Position numbers and translations under genes: made by a program. A model generated the notes under the pieces. The model was not told the origin of the DNA. It saw nothing but the letters and a program-made list of their open reading frames with translations, and ran no database searches. From Amorphophallus konjac (lineage: Eukaryota > Streptophyta > Magnoliopsida > Alismatales > Araceae), in assembly GCA_022559845.1 (NCBI GenBank), contig CM040126.1, positions 140,810,064 through 140,874,063 of the forward strand: 64,000 nt of DNA, given 5' to 3'. Shown here piece by piece: positions 43,308-55,169 of the stretch. The number at the start of each line of letters is the position of its first letter. Position 1 is the first letter of the stretch.

Positions 43308-46152
43308 TTACTCCGGATCACTTAAAACAATTGATTCTTTTAACAGCTGCTCACTTTCCACGTAAGGTTTTAATCGTTGACCGTTGACAGTGAAAATGTG
43401 ACCATTTTTAGGATCCAAAATCTTAACAGCACCATGGTCAAAAACTTTAACAATAATGAACGGTCCATCCCATCTAGACTTTAGCTTACCGGGGAACAAA
43501 CGCAGCCTTACATTAAATAGCCAAACCTTTTGATTTTCTTGAAAACTCTTTCTGTGAATGTGTTTATCATGAAATGCTTTGGTTTTAGCTTTGTAAATCT
43601 TTGCATTTTCATAGGCTTCGTTCCTTAATTCCTCCAGTTCATTAATTTGTAGAGCTCTTTGGGCACCAGCTTGATTAAGATCAAAATTAACTTGCTTAAT
43701 GGCCCAATAAGCTCTATGTTCCAATTCTACGGGCAAGTGGCAGGCTTTACCAAAAATGAGACGGTAAGGGGACATGCCAATGGGAGTTTTGTATGCAGTT
43801 CTATAGGCCCACAATGCATCATCTAGTCTCTCGGACCAATCTTTTCTATCCGGCCTAACAGTTTTATGCAGAATATTTTTAATCTCCCGGTTTGACACTT
43901 CAACCTGGCCACTAGTTTGGGGATGATAGGGGGTAGCAAGCTTGTGAGTGATACCATACTTACGAAGCAAAGCTCGGAATTGAAAATGAGTGAAATGAGA
44001 ACCCCCATCATTAATTATAGCCCTAGGACAACCAAACCTAGAAAAGATATTCTTCTTCACAAACTTCATAACCACCTTATGGTCATTTGTCCTAGTAGCA
44101 ATGGCTTCAATCCATTTGCAAACATAATCGACCGCCACCAAGATATATTCATTACCAAATGAAGATGGAAATGGTCCCATAAAATATATTCCCCAAACAT
44201 CAAAAATTTCAACCACCAGAATGGGATTTAGCGGCATCATATCTCTCTTCTAATTATTGCCCACAGCTTGGCATCTCAAACATGATTTAGAAAATTCATA
44301 AGCATCCTTAAATAACATGGGCCAATAAAATCCACTTTGTAGCACTTTTCCCGCTGTCTTCTTTCCAGAGAAGTGTCCCCCACAAGCTAAGTTATGACAA
44401 AAATTCAATACTGATTGTTGTTCTTCCTCAGGGACACATCTTCTAATGATCTGATTGGGACCCATATAAAACAGCTCAGGGTCCTCCCAGCAATAGTGTT
44501 TTACTTTAGAAAAGAAATGATCCTTCTCCTGCTTAGTCCACCCTCCCGGGATCTGACCTACTGCCAGGTAGTTAACAATGTTAGCATACCAAGGAGTTGA
44601 AGAATGAGAGAGGGAAAGAATCTGTTCATCGAGAAAAGAATCAGACATTGGAGTACTTTCAGGGATCACTATCCTTGATAAATGATCAGCAACTACATTG
44701 GCCAACCCCTTCTTGTCTCTAATTTCTAAATCAAACTCTTGTAATAATAGAATCCATCTAATGAGACGGGGCTTAGCATCCTTCTTGGAAAGTAAGTATT
44801 TTAAGGCAGAATGATCGGAGTAAACAATAACCTTAGCCCCTAAAAGATATGATCAAAATTTTTCTAGGGCAAAAACAACAGCTAGAAGCTCCTTCTCCGT
44901 GGTGGTGTAATTCATCTGAGCATCAGCAAGGGTGTGACTTGCATAATATATTACCACGGGCTTCTTATCTACCCTTTGTCCTAGGACAGCTCCAACAGCA
45001 TAATCCGAGGCATCACACATAATCTCGAAAGGAAGCGACCAATCTGGAGATTGAAGAATCGGAGCTTGAGTAAGGGTCGCTTTCAAAGAATTAAAGGCCT
45101 TGAGACAAGAATCATCGAAATGGAATGGAGTATCTTTAGCAAGCAACTGTGTGAGGGGACGAGCAATGGTGGAGAAGTTCTGAATAAATCTGCGGTAGAA
45201 TCCCACATGGCCAAGAAAGGATCTGATTTGCTTGACAGATGTAGGTGGAGGAAGATTGGAAATCAAATCTTCTTTGGCTTTATCAACCTCTATTCCCCTT
45301 TCCGAAATCACATGGCCTAAAACTATGCATTCCCTCACCATAAAGTGACTCTTCTCCCAACTTAACACAAGATTAGCATCAATGAACCTCTTCAAAACCT
45401 GAGTCAAATTTTCTAAGCACCCCTCAAAAGAATCGCCAAACACCGAAACATCAAGTCTCCCCCACCATGTCATAAAATATCGACATCATACACCTTTGAA
45501 AAGTGGCGGGAGCATTGCAAAGCCCGAAAGGCATCCTTCTAAAATCAAATGTGCCATATGGGCACGTAAAAGTGGTTTTTTCTTGATCCTCCGGATAGAT
45601 AGCAACTTGATTATATCCGGAATAACCATCCAAGAAACAAAAATATTTTTGTCCAGCCAGCCTTTCCAGAATTTGATCAATAAACGGGAGTGGAAAATGA
45701 TCTTTCTTTGTTACTGAATTTAATTTCCTGTAATCAATACAAACCCTCCATCCCGTCTGTAATTGCATGGGCACCTCTTCTCCTTTTTCATTTGTAACCA
45801 CTATCAGCCCCGACTTCTTAGGAACCACTTGTGTCGGGCTAACCCATTTGCTATCAAAAATAGGATAAATTATCCCAGCATCTAACCACTTAACAACTTC
45901 CTTCTTCACCACCTCTTTCATATTTGGATTCAGCCGACGTTGCATCTCTCTACTCGGCTTGGCATTGTCCTCCAAATAGATATGATGCATACAAACATTT
46001 GGACTTATACCCTTCAAATCTGCCACAGACCATCCTATCGCCCCCCTATGCTCCTTAAGAACTTCTAAGAGTTTAGATTCCTGAGCAGAGGTAAGATTAG
46101 AAGCAATGATAATAGGCAAGGTATGATCTGGGCCTAGATAAGCATATTTCAA
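43308..46152 (-). pseudogene. Athila pol: RT, RNase H, integrase
   Basis: RT (46152-45451) has WRVCIDYRKLN, FLDGYSGYNQ and MPFGLCNAPATFQ, but breaks at DMVGET* where the catalytic FMDD box should follow; the frame resumes as RLDVSVFGDSF, so the box is lost in a small deletion. RNase H (45473-44706) has FEIMCDASDYAVGAVLGQ, YYASHTL and a TGA at 44853-44855 in EKF*SYLLGA. Integrase has the zinc-binding H..C region ([13 protein letters not shown]...CLRCQ), a stop at 44250-44252, and a core where the first catalytic Asp of the usual WGIDFMGPFP is Tyr ([10 protein letters not shown]); INDGGSHF and [11 protein letters not shown] remain. A frame change near 46150 separates it from gag-pro. The enzyme is dead on all three activities. 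Confidence 0.9.
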
Positions 46153-46382
46153 TGAATCCGTAGAGGCTTAAGTTCCAAAATGGGCGGCTGATCAAGAGAT
46201 GGAAGAATAGGTTCAGCTTGAAGTGGAGGGAGTGGTTCAACTCTAGAATATGGTGCATAAGAAAGAGGTGAATCTTGAAGCAAACTGCCTTCTTCAATCA
46301 CATCCTCATTCATATCCGCATTTTCTTCAATTATTTCATCAAAAATATCAATGACATTACATTCTCCCTCATGATCCGGGTA

Positions 46383-47432
46383 TTATGAAGCTTTAAAAAC
46401 ATTCAGTGAGACCTTCTCTCCTCCAAAGGTAATATCCATCATCCCTGTGGCACAATTAATATTGGCCTTCGCCGTAGCCAAAAATGGCCGTCCCAAAATG
46501 ATTGGTGTATGTTTTAACTCTTGGGATGAGGCCATATCCAAAATTAAAAAGTCCACTGGGAAATAGCATTCATGAATTTTCACTATCACATCCTCCAACA
46601 AACCCTTTGGTGTTTTAACAGACCGATCCACTAGTGGAAGGATAATAGAAGTGGACTTTAATTCCCCTAAATCAAATTGCTCATAAATGCAGGTGGGTAA
46701 CAAATTAACACTTGCTCTAAGATCTAGCAAAGCTTTATCAAATGTCACCCCACCTATATCACATGAAATTAATGGAGCACCAGGGTCCTTCAACTTCTTT
46801 GGTAAAGAATTCATTAAAACAGCACTAACATCTTCAGATAGACGGATCTTCTGTGTTGCTGCCTTCGGCTCCCTTCTTGGTGTACAAAGCTCTTTCAAAA
46901 ACTTAGCATACGCCGGCACATGTTTAATAGCATCTAAGAGTGGAATATTAATATTGACTTGTTTAAATAATTCCAACATCTCTTCTTGTTGGACCGGTTT
47001 CTTTTGAGCTTTTGACTTTAATGCATCCGGAAAAGGGATCTTAGGAACATATCCTTGCAAACCTTCATCAACCTTGACCTTTCCTTTGTCCATTGTCTTC
47101 TCTCCCCCATCCGACTTCTTTTTCTCTTGAACAATTATCGGCTCTTCTTCCTCATTATCACTTTCCTCTCGGGCATCTTGGTCCAAACTACTACCCACAT
47201 CCTTAGCCTGATATGGATCATTAAGAACTTTCCCGCTCCTAAGGGTAGAGATAGCTTTGGCATTCTCGAATTGAGGAACGATAGGAGGGGGTGGCTGAGG
47301 TTGATTGGGCTGATTTGGAGGGGGAAGAATAGGAGCTCTTTGCTGAAAACCCGGAGGTTGTTGATTGCGGGGATTAGCTATGGGTTGACTAGGTAGCTGC
47401 CCAACATCTCTCCTCATATTACTAGCCGCCAA
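46383..47432 (-). pseudogene. Athila gag-pro linker and protease
   Basis: 349 codons after a stop at 47433-47435. There is a proline/glutamine-rich linker, FENAKAISTLRSGKVLND, an acidic region (DNEEEEPIIVQEKK), KIPFPDALK and the TPRREPKAATQKIRL segment, then the retropepsin-like domain (ALLDLRASVNLLP). The family motif is DLGAS; here Gly is Arg next to the catalytic Asp, probably destroying the active site. ILGRPFLATAKANINC closes the domain. In the remaining 230 bp to pol the frame stays open (LQAEPILPSLDQPP) up to the break at about 46150. Confidence 0.85.
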
Positions 47433-48992
47433 CTAACCTATTTGACCTTCTAACTTAGCAATTGATTGTTGCTGAGAGAGAATAAGTTGCTGAAGTTGGT
47501 CAAATTTATCCTCAAAATGAGACTTAGGGGGTTGAGGAGGCGGTTGATAAGGAGCTTGAAACGGGGCTTGAAGTTGATAACGATGTGATGGAAATTGATT
47601 ATATTGGCCCTGAAATGATGAAGCTTGTTGATATGGGGCCTGAGCATGATGGAATGACGATTGCTGAATTGGAGGTTGTTGTTGTTGATTATGTTGGAAA
47701 GGATTTTGAAGATGTTGGTGAGACTGGTTCGGAACTTGAAAAGATTGTTTTGGAATTGAGGGATTGACTTGAGTAGATGGCCCTTGTTGTAATTTCCAAG
47801 AAAAATTTGGATGATTTCTCCAGCCCAGGTTATAGGTATTAGAATATGGATCATAGGCGGGCTTAGAGACACCCTGAGCAGCAAAGACTTGTTCTTGGAT
47901 AAATGGGGGAAGTTGGGCCGCCGTGGGGCAATCAATGACAGCATGATTTGGGCTAGAACATAGAGCACAAAGTTCTTGAAGGTTGGAATCTGAGAAAGAT
48001 TGATTTTGTTGGATAGAAGGAAAAGAAGGTTCTTGTTTATTCATGGATAATACTTGATCAAGTTTTTGTGCTACCAAATCTACCTTCTCCATCCTTTGTG
48101 CCAACAAGTCCACTTTATTCAACTTTTGAGTAAGCGCATTAATATCCATCCTATTTTCCAACTCTCCTTGACTTTTGATTTCATATAGCCCACCCTTCTT
48201 AGCAGGTCCAATCATCCTTTCATAAGAGGAAAGTGAAGCATGACTAATAGAATTTTCACTTAACATCTCAAATAAATCATAAGCTTCATCCTCACTTTTA
48301 CTCATGAAAGCACCCCCACATGAGGCATCTACCATTTGTCTATAGTTTTCTGTTAATCCCTCATAAAAGGCTTGCACAATTTGCCATCTAGATAGGCCAT
48401 GATGGGGACATTTTCTCAATAGAACTTTCAACCTGCCCCAAGCCTCATGAATTTGCTCCCCAGAATTTTGTGTAAATCTAGTGATGGCCCTTCTCATGGT
48501 ATTAGTCCTACCAATGGGGTAGAATTTCTTCAAGAACTCTTTTTGCATCTCTCCCCATGTGCCAATTGTTCTACCCAAGGCTCCCAATCAATATTTTACT
48601 TTATCCTTAAGGGAGAATGGGAAGAGAGTAAGCTTAAGGGCATCATCTGAGAAGTTTTGAATTTTGACAGTTGAACATATCTGGAGAAACTCATCGAGAT
48701 GTTTATATGGATCTTCATTAGTATTGCCATAGAAGGATGGCAACATCTGGATGGTACTAGATTTGATCTCATAATGAACCGCCTGGTTCTGAGGTGCTTG
48801 AACATAGAAGGATGGTTGATATTGATTCGGTATGAAATAATCCTTCATTTGCTTGGGGGCTTGTTGCACTTGTTGGTTTTGATTTTGATTCTCCATGAGG
48901 TTAGGTTGGGGTTGGGACTTAGAATGCACTAACCTTTCAACTTCACTAATGGGTCCTATCAAATGAGGGTGGAGGGATCTCCTACCTTGCAT
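47433..48992 (-). pseudogene. Athila gag with CCHC knuckle
   Basis: About 520 codons from the ATG at 48992 (MQGRRSLHPHLIGPI). The retrotransposon gag domain spans 48850-48300 (EDPYKHLDEFLQICSTVK, FPFSLKDKVKY, then FLKKFYPIGRTNTMR, GEQIHEAWGRLKVLLRKCPHHG). A C-x2-C-x4-H-x4-C knuckle, CALCSSPNHAVIDC, lies at about 47957. The tail is glutamine/proline-rich and ends KLEGQIG. Two nonsense codons occur: TGA at 48588-48590, where KYWL would be expected, and TAG at 47433-47435. Both look like C-to-T transitions. Confidence 0.85.
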
Positions 48993-49010
48993 GCAATGCA
49001 AAGGGCCCAA

Positions 49011-49788
49011 AAGGTAATGATGATTTTTTTTTCAAAATACAATGAATCCCTATATGAATGAGTTATGCAAGGATTAACTATATGAATGCAAGAATGATGA
49101 TTTTTTTTTTATTTTTTTACGTTTTGGAAAACCTTCTAAGGGCACTCTAACTCCAAGGTGCTTCGTGGTACAACCTGCCTGGCGTCCGTGAGGGAATCCA
49201 CGGGTACGGGGACTTATGGAGGTCTTAGAAATTGAATTTCAAGTCCAAAGAGACGGAATGCTCAATGGAGTGTCCTTCCAAATCCAAGAGGGGTGTAAAG
49301 ATCCTAATGCCCTTAAGAAGGGGAAATAGATGAGAAGAGAATTTTTTTTTCAAAAGATGTTGTAAATAAAGAATGAAAAACAAAAAGAACAACTAAGTGC
49401 ACAAATGCATGAAAGTAATGCAACTAAGATGGAGATATGCTAGCATGATGAATTTTTTCTATTTTCTGATTTTTTTAGAATTTTTCAGAATTTTTCAGAA
49501 TTTTTTTAGAATTTTTCAGAATTTCTCAAAAAAGGACCTTTTCCTACGTATACTGACCTTTTAGCGACGTTTGATTTTCTGGATTTTTTTGAATTTCTAC
49601 TTTCTGTGACAGATCTGGGCTTTAGCGACGCTTCCTGTGACAGATTTTTTTTCTTGGAATTTCAGGTCAGAATTTCTTTAAGTTTTCTGATTTTCTGATT
49701 TTTTTTTCATGTAAAATAAAATAGAAAAATAAGTAAAACTATATACAAATCAAACACAAGGAATTTCCCAACATAAAAATTAATTTCC
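49011..49788 (-). mobile_element. Athila 5-prime leader
   Basis: About 780 bp between PBS and gag without a gene. It contains runs of T-rich AGAATTTTTC repeats (49470-49530), TAGCGACG motifs like those of the LTR (49561 and 49622), and the module shared with LTR-1 and LTR-2 at 49160-49280. Confidence 0.75.
49160..49280. repeat. Shared module (ACAACC..GCCTGGCGTCC type), copy 3
   Basis: Reads gtggtacaacctgcctggcg, then an aatccacgggtacggggact block and a tatggaggtc block, matching 1760-1862 block by block. Relative to its own element it is antisense, as in LTR-1 and LTR-2, which are also minus-oriented, so the relative polarity is the same in all three. Confidence 0.6.
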
Positions 49789-49806
49789 TCCCCGGCAACG
49801 GCGCCA
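49789..49806 (-). other. Primer-binding site, tRNA-Asp type
   Basis: TGGCGCCGTTGCCGGGGA on the minus strand, five bases past the LTR end. It is complementary to the 3-prime end of plant tRNA-Asp(GTC) over 18 bases. Confidence 0.9.
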
Positions 49807-49811
49807 AAAAT

Positions 49812-51807
49812 TGATGCGCACCGACTAGTGTCGTTAAGAAAGCCGTGCCACAATTTCAAAATGTTCATACTCACTCACTTTAAAAGATTGAAAAATCAAA
49901 TTATATTGTGGTAAGCGGAGTCGATCCCACGAGGAGGAAAAATCCTTATTTTATCAAGTTGGAAAAAAACACCTTATGCTTTGAAAACTGAATTTTGAGT
50001 GAGATTGAAACTAAGGAAAGATAAATTGCATGAAAACTATTTAAAGAACATGAGAGGGTTTAAGAAGAGAAATTAGAGGAGATAGAGAGAGAACACAATT
50101 TCACAAATGATGAATTTCATTAAGATGATAGTAGAAAGTCACACTAGAAAAATAAGAATTACAACATGGGAACATTAAAAAGAAAAGATTAGAAAATATA
50201 GCCAATGCATGAAGAATAACGCCGCCTCCTTGTCAAGCCTTGGATGAAGATCGCCCGCCTTGGATGCCGACGCCGTGAGAAGACTAATAGATGAAGATCC
50301 GCCAAAGGGATGTATGGATGAAATATAGGAGATGAAGAGAGGAAGGTGGAAGAAAAGTTTCAAAACCAAGTATATGTGACGTGTGTGTGAGTGTGCTGTA
50401 AACAAAGAGAAGGAAGGAGGATCGGTGGGAAGAGATGAAAAAGTGTAGTAAAAGAAATTATAGTGAAAACAGAGGGAGATTGGAGGAAGAATAAGTTTAA
50501 AATCAGAAGGAATTAGGAAAAATGGAAAACATGAAAGTTGTATAAATTGAGAAGATGAAGAAGATTGATGAAGACCTCAGAGACATAAAACGAAAGGAAG
50601 ATGGAGAAAAATAAGGATTAACAGGAGGTGGTCGCGGATGAACAATGCAGAACTCTAAAAATCTGAACTTTAGAAAATTGACTATAGCTTTAAAACGGTG
50701 AGGAATTGGAGATGAGGTAGAATAAGAAGTTGGAGAACTTTTAAAAACGCACAGCTTTTGTGAAGACAGCAGAAAAAGATGAGGATCAGAAGAGGGAGAA
50801 AAATGATGAAGAACAGAAAGTTTGAAAATCGGGTGAACAGTAAAAACCGTAGACAGAGTTTTGAAACACTAATTATAGCATAAAAACGTGAAAGAATTAG
50901 GAGAAGAGAAGAAGAAGAATTTGTAGAAGACTGTAAAACAAAGAACTTTGATGAAAAACTTAACTGCAAAAGATGAAAAAAAGGCTTCGAAATTAATTCC
51001 TAAGGCAGATCTCCAAACTGTTCTCCTCGTAACCCTGCGGCCATGGCATCATTTTATAGGGTTTTTGGTCTCTCACGATCGTGGACTTCCCAAATCCACT
51101 CAAATCTAGGTTTTTAGCAATGCAACTTGATCCATTAGACTCCTTTCCATCATTAAACTCTTCCTTTCCATAAAAGGTTGCTTAGATAAGAGCAAACATG
51201 GAAGAACAGTTCGATCGGGAGCCTGCAGCTGCCTTTTCTGGTTCAACTTTGAATAGCGACTTATATTGGGGCGTCCTTTCTTTAAATGACGCCTTAATCT
51301 ATGGCGTCCTTTCCTGAAGTAGCGACTGCATCTCGGGCGTCAGTTTCCTATTTCCTTATTTTGCTATTTCCACATTTTTCGTAAAATAGGAATTGACGAC
51401 CTTCACTTTGGGCGTCCTTTCAATGATTAGCGACCTCCTCCCGGGCGCTAATTCTTTTCTCTTTTCTTTTTCTTTTTCCACTTTCTTTTATCAACTGAAT
51501 TGACGCCCTTGGAGCTGTCGCTTCTTGCTGAAGACACGCTCTTGCATCTGTCGTTATTTAAATAGCGCCTTGATCTAGGTCCTTTTTCCTGAAAATTAAA
51601 ATATCAATCCATTTAATTCCAAAATAATTGTGCAAATATTTAAATATTCTCACATGGTCTTTTCAGCTCAAAAAGATGATAAAATGCATGAAGACTCAAA
51701 TAATGTGTGAGAATGTAATTAATGTTCATGTTGCACATATATACTCAAATAATGCTCAAAGATGATGGATGTGATGTAAATTATGATGTAAAATATAGCA
51801 CTTATCA
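49812..51807 (-). mobile_element. Athila 5-prime LTR (1996 bp)
   Basis: Collinear with 40128-42127 and differing by scattered substitutions and single-base indels. TATA at 51051-51060 and the dyad array at about 51250-51570 match those of the other LTR. Confidence 0.95.
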
Positions 51808-52168
51808 GACAGCATAGTATCCGTTGAGATGATGAGGGAGAAGTGCCCAGTCGCGAGGAATTCACCCTGGCTTACTAGAGAGTCTTGATGATGAGCAATC
51901 CATAGGAGATAAGGGATATCTCCTACCCATCCGTGGAATCTGAGATTGGGACACCCCCTTGAGGGAGCACTCATCCACCTTCTGATGGCTCGATCGGTCG
52001 TTGTGAGTGACGTCAGGCGGAATTAATTGCCGGAGGAGGGGAAGCGGAGCGCGCGAGGGGCTCGTTTTGCTGCAACACAGAAAGAAGAGAGAAGAGAAGA
52101 GAGGCCACCACAGGAGATTGCTCCTGCGGGGCGTGCGGGATGGATGCAATGTAATAAAATATGGGGAT
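51808..52168 (-). mobile_element. Continuation of the Tat 5-prime LTR or its flank
   Basis: Resumes after the GACAG duplication (51808-51812), so the first part must be Tat LTR. The outer LTR edge could not be fixed because the partner LTR is outside the window. No gene is supported; the 60-95 residue minus frames are chance. Confidence 0.5.
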
Positions 52169-52736
52169 TAAACGGCCATAGCGGGAAGTGACTCGCCGCG
52201 GCCTCAAGAGTACAGCAGATATAGAAGCGATAGATATAAAAAGGGGGGGGCAGAATTCAAACGGCCATTGCGGGAAGTAACTCGCTGCGGCCTCGAGAGT
52301 ATGACAGAATAGGGCAGTTCAAGATATGAGAGATAGATTTCAAACGGCCATTGCGGGAAATGACTCACCGCGACCTCGAGAGTATGACAGTTATAAGAGC
52401 AGCATAAAAATATAGAGGCAAGAATTCAAACGGCCATTGCGGGAAGTGACTCGCCGTGGCCTCGAGAGTATGACAGATATAAGAGCAGCATAAAAATATA
52501 GAGACAGAAATTCAAACGGCCATTGCGGAAAATGACACGCCGCGGCCTCGAGAGTATGAAAGATATAAGAGTAGCATAAAAATGTAGAGACAGAAATTCA
52601 AATGGCCATTGCGGGAAATGACTCACCGCGGCCTCGAGAGTATAACAGGTATAAGAGCAGCATAAAAATATAGAGACAGAAATTCAAACGGCCATTGCGG
52701 GAAATGACTCGCCGCGGCTTTGAGATTATGATGTGA
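52169..52736. repeat. 86-bp minisatellite, about 6.7 copies
   Basis: Units start with AACGGCCATTGCGGG at 52171, 52260, 52343, 52429, 52515, 52601 and 52687; the last four spacings are exactly 86 bp. Each unit has a GC-rich half (GACTCGCCGCGGCCTCGAGAG) and an AT-rich half (TATAAGAGCAGCATAAAAA). Outer units are more diverged than central ones, the usual sign of unequal exchange. Confidence 0.9.
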
Positions 52737-53340
52737 TCGCCAGGGGCCGGGGACCCCAAAATAAAGAGTAATCGCACCTACCTCAAAAGTAGGAGATGGC
52801 GGGTTACTTCTTCCTCTCCCTTCAGCCGGTCGATGGAGAGGGCTTTCCTCGGTTACCCTTGCAAAACAACAGACAATAAACAAACGGAATTAGAGAATGG
52901 CAGTGCAGTATCAATCCCTTGCGATAAAAAATGAAATCGTGGCAAGACACACACCTGGTTGGTGTTATTTTTAAACCCCTCTCGGACACGAGTAGGAGGA
53001 AAATATGATGATGAATGGATATGCAAGCGTATATAAAAGAAGACTCCCTTATGAAGGGAGACGGAGAATGCGAGATGATGAATGCAATAGAAGTACAGAG
53101 AAAAGGGGAGAGAGTTGGCTTATTGGATGTGCCGATGGCGGGATTCGGTAGAGCTTCGGCAGCGTAGGGATGACGTGGAAGCACGGTGGACGAAGGCGGC
53201 CTTCCTCTTCCGAGCGCGGGCACCCGAGAAGCCGGCAGAATCTCCTCCTACAAAAACCCACAGGTTAGAAATGGGATCCGGCAGAGTCTCTCCTTCCTCT
53301 GTCGGATCTGAAGCCCCTTCCCTTCAAGGGAGGGGGTCCT
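52737..53340 (-). other. Region downstream of a minus-strand TATA box, no gene recognised
   Basis: Lies between the minisatellite and the TATA at 53341. The longest minus frame (53223-52822, 133 codons) has no known domain and an unlikely composition. It may be the leader of an unrecognised LTR or transcript. Confidence 0.4.
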
Positions 53341-53350
53341 CTATTTATAG
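53341..53350 (-). promoter_or_regulatory. Candidate minus-strand TATA box
   Basis: CTATAAATAG on the minus strand with dyad cluster 1 (53365-53934) directly upstream, the same order as the PMD promoter at 57169 on the other strand. Confidence 0.5.
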
Positions 53351-53364
53351 AGGACAGGTAGATT

Positions 53365-53934
53365 GAGGCGTCCAGGGGACTGGACGCCTCAAGATGGGAG
53401 CGTCTAGGACCCTGGACGCCTCCAATAATAAATAAAATATTTTTTATTTTTTTATTTTTAATATTTTTATGAAGGCGTCCAAGAGACTGGACGCCTCCAT
53501 GTCCGCCCACCGGAACTCCGCCGAAAGTCACAGACAGAGGGTAAAGCGCGTGGTTTTGGTGGATACCCGTGACTCACGAGTGGGCGCGTCTAGCTGGCAA
53601 GACGTCCTTATATTTTTGGATTTTTTCGCACCATCAAATCGAGCAGCAGTTCGGCTTGTCCGATGTCGGAAATTGAAGGCGTCCAGGCCCCTGGACGTCT
53701 CAACGTTTTGGATTTTTCTGAAGCGTCAAATCGAGCGGCGTGCCGAGATTGTCCGGATGCTGAGTGTGGAGGAGTCCAGGTCCTTTGACGCCTTCACATT
53801 TATTTTTTTATTTATTATTTTTTTTCTCATGATGGAGGCGTCCAGGGACCTAGACGTCTTCATAATTATTATATTTTTAATTATTATTTTTTTTATTTTT
53901 TCACTGATGAAGGCGTCCAGGCTCCTAGACACCT
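53365..53934. repeat. Palindrome cluster 1 (GGCGTCCAGG...CCTGGACGCC), seven units
   Basis: Imperfect 26-bp palindromes at 53365, 53397, 53473, 53677, 53770, 53835 and 53909, separated by 6-180 bp of T-rich or unrelated DNA. The outer arm is GAGGCGTCCA/TGGACGCCTC. Several units have one arm mutated (GACGTCT, GACACCTC). Confidence 0.9.
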
Positions 53935-55156
53935 CAAAGATTTTTCACAGAAAAAATTCAGAAAAATGTAAATAAATTCATAAAAATAGGAAATCACCAG
54001 AGTAATTAAAAATGTGAAGGCCACCTTAGGGTATCATAGTGGAATATGAGATTTACTCACGGTAATGTCAAGAACGGCGTGTCTACAGTTGTCCCGCCTT
54101 GGCGTCTGCTTTGCAAGGGAGTGACACGTAGTGGAATGGCTTTGAAGTGAAGTGGAATGGAGTGAGAATGGACTGAAAAGTAGATGCCAAGGTGTGATGA
54201 GACACGCTTTCAACATTATGGTTTTGGAATATTTTCAGAGTTTTCAACGAGACGACCTTGAAGAAGGTCTTCCGAATTCAACAATTGCTTGGACGGAAAT
54301 CAAACAAGGAAGGGGAAAATGTGCTCTCAGGCACGAGTAGAAAAAGGGACCAACTTCTCTGTGTGGAAGTGCCTGGGTCGTAAACCTGTAGGTTTCACCT
54401 TGGGGAGCAGTTACCAGCCAATGTGGAAGTGTTGCGGCCAAGGTGGGTCAAATAGAGTAAAAGTAAATGAATATTTGAGGATCAATCCAAACAAGGGTCT
54501 CTTTTGGAAGAACAGCACGGGACTGTCTCAAGGAAACTCAGTACTTCATTCGGAATGGAATATCTCATATTATAAAAATTTAAGCACAACGGCCTTTGCA
54601 ATCGAATTACTTTGAATGATTTTTCGCAATGGAATCAAAGTCCTACATGAATGCATGCTAGGTTTAAAAGAAAACTTAAAACAAACTAAAATATAAAATA
54701 GCCAAGGATAATATTGTCAAGTTGTTAAGAATGGGTCAGGATATCGATCCGGTGAGCTGATACTAAGCCGGGGTCCATTTATCCACGCACCAACTCACCG
54801 AATGGAACCATTGTCCCCTCGCTTTCACAACTTAACGGCCTATCCGCACAACTTAAATTCCTCTGAAATCATCACTGTTTTTGTTGAAGGGGAACTCAAA
54901 TTCTAGAGTCATTTAGGTCGGAAGGTCCTTGACATGTTCTAGTAGCGTAAATATTATATAATACAATGCATGACATGGTGGGACTAGTTACCGAACGGTG
55001 GTACACAAGGTGGGACAGTGGCGTCCGTTAGTAAAACCTGCACAGATTAATAACATCAGAAAGCAACAGAATCGCACTACAGTACAAGGGAGATCTAGAT
55101 AAAACACTGACGACTGACCACTGATGTGACGCATTTTGTCCTTTAGTGCCTCTCCT
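53935..55156. other. Intergenic, nothing recognised
   Basis: About 1.2 kb with no domain, LTR edge or repeat that I can support. Frames of 60-110 codons here are attributed to chance. Confidence 0.4.
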
Positions 55157-55159
55157 TTT

Positions 55160-55169
55160 CTATAAATGC
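55160..55169 (+). promoter_or_regulatory. Candidate TATA box for the DUF7745-like unit
   Basis: CTATAAATGC about 100 bp before an ATG at 55257. The frame from that ATG (MEGESSRLMKRSMPSSEIM) meets TGA at 55312, then continues LFDLEGYLSGMIQSHM to a GTAAGT at 55364. This looks like a decayed first exon. Confidence 0.4.

Larger units (their letters stand above)
40128..51807 (-). mobile_element. Complete Athila-type Ty3/gypsy retrotransposon (11,680 bp, inactive)
   Basis: Two LTRs of 2000 and 1996 bp (minus strand TGATAAGTGC...GGTGCGCATCA), a GACAG duplication, a tRNA-Asp PBS and a PPT. It has gag, protease, RT, RNase H and integrase in gypsy order. Env is not found, and 1.2 kb of non-coding DNA follows pol. 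Athila lineage is judged from the PBS, the TGATAAGTGC terminus, the long gag-pro linker (FENAKAISTLRSGKVL) and the spacer motif at 43048. Several nonsense codons and lost catalytic residues make it inactive. It is inserted in the 5-prime LTR of the Tat element. Confidence 0.9.

Noticed and set aside
47450..47968. 172-codon minus-strand frame rich in Asn, Ile and Leu
   Set aside because: Shifted-frame shadow of the Gln/Pro-rich Athila gag tail.
49789..49806. A tRNA-Asp gene fragment
   Set aside because: Only the last 18 bases match, five bases from an LTR end: it is a primer-binding site.
52822..53223. 133-codon minus-strand frame after the TATA at 53341
   Set aside because: No domain and unlikely composition; kept only as an unassigned region.
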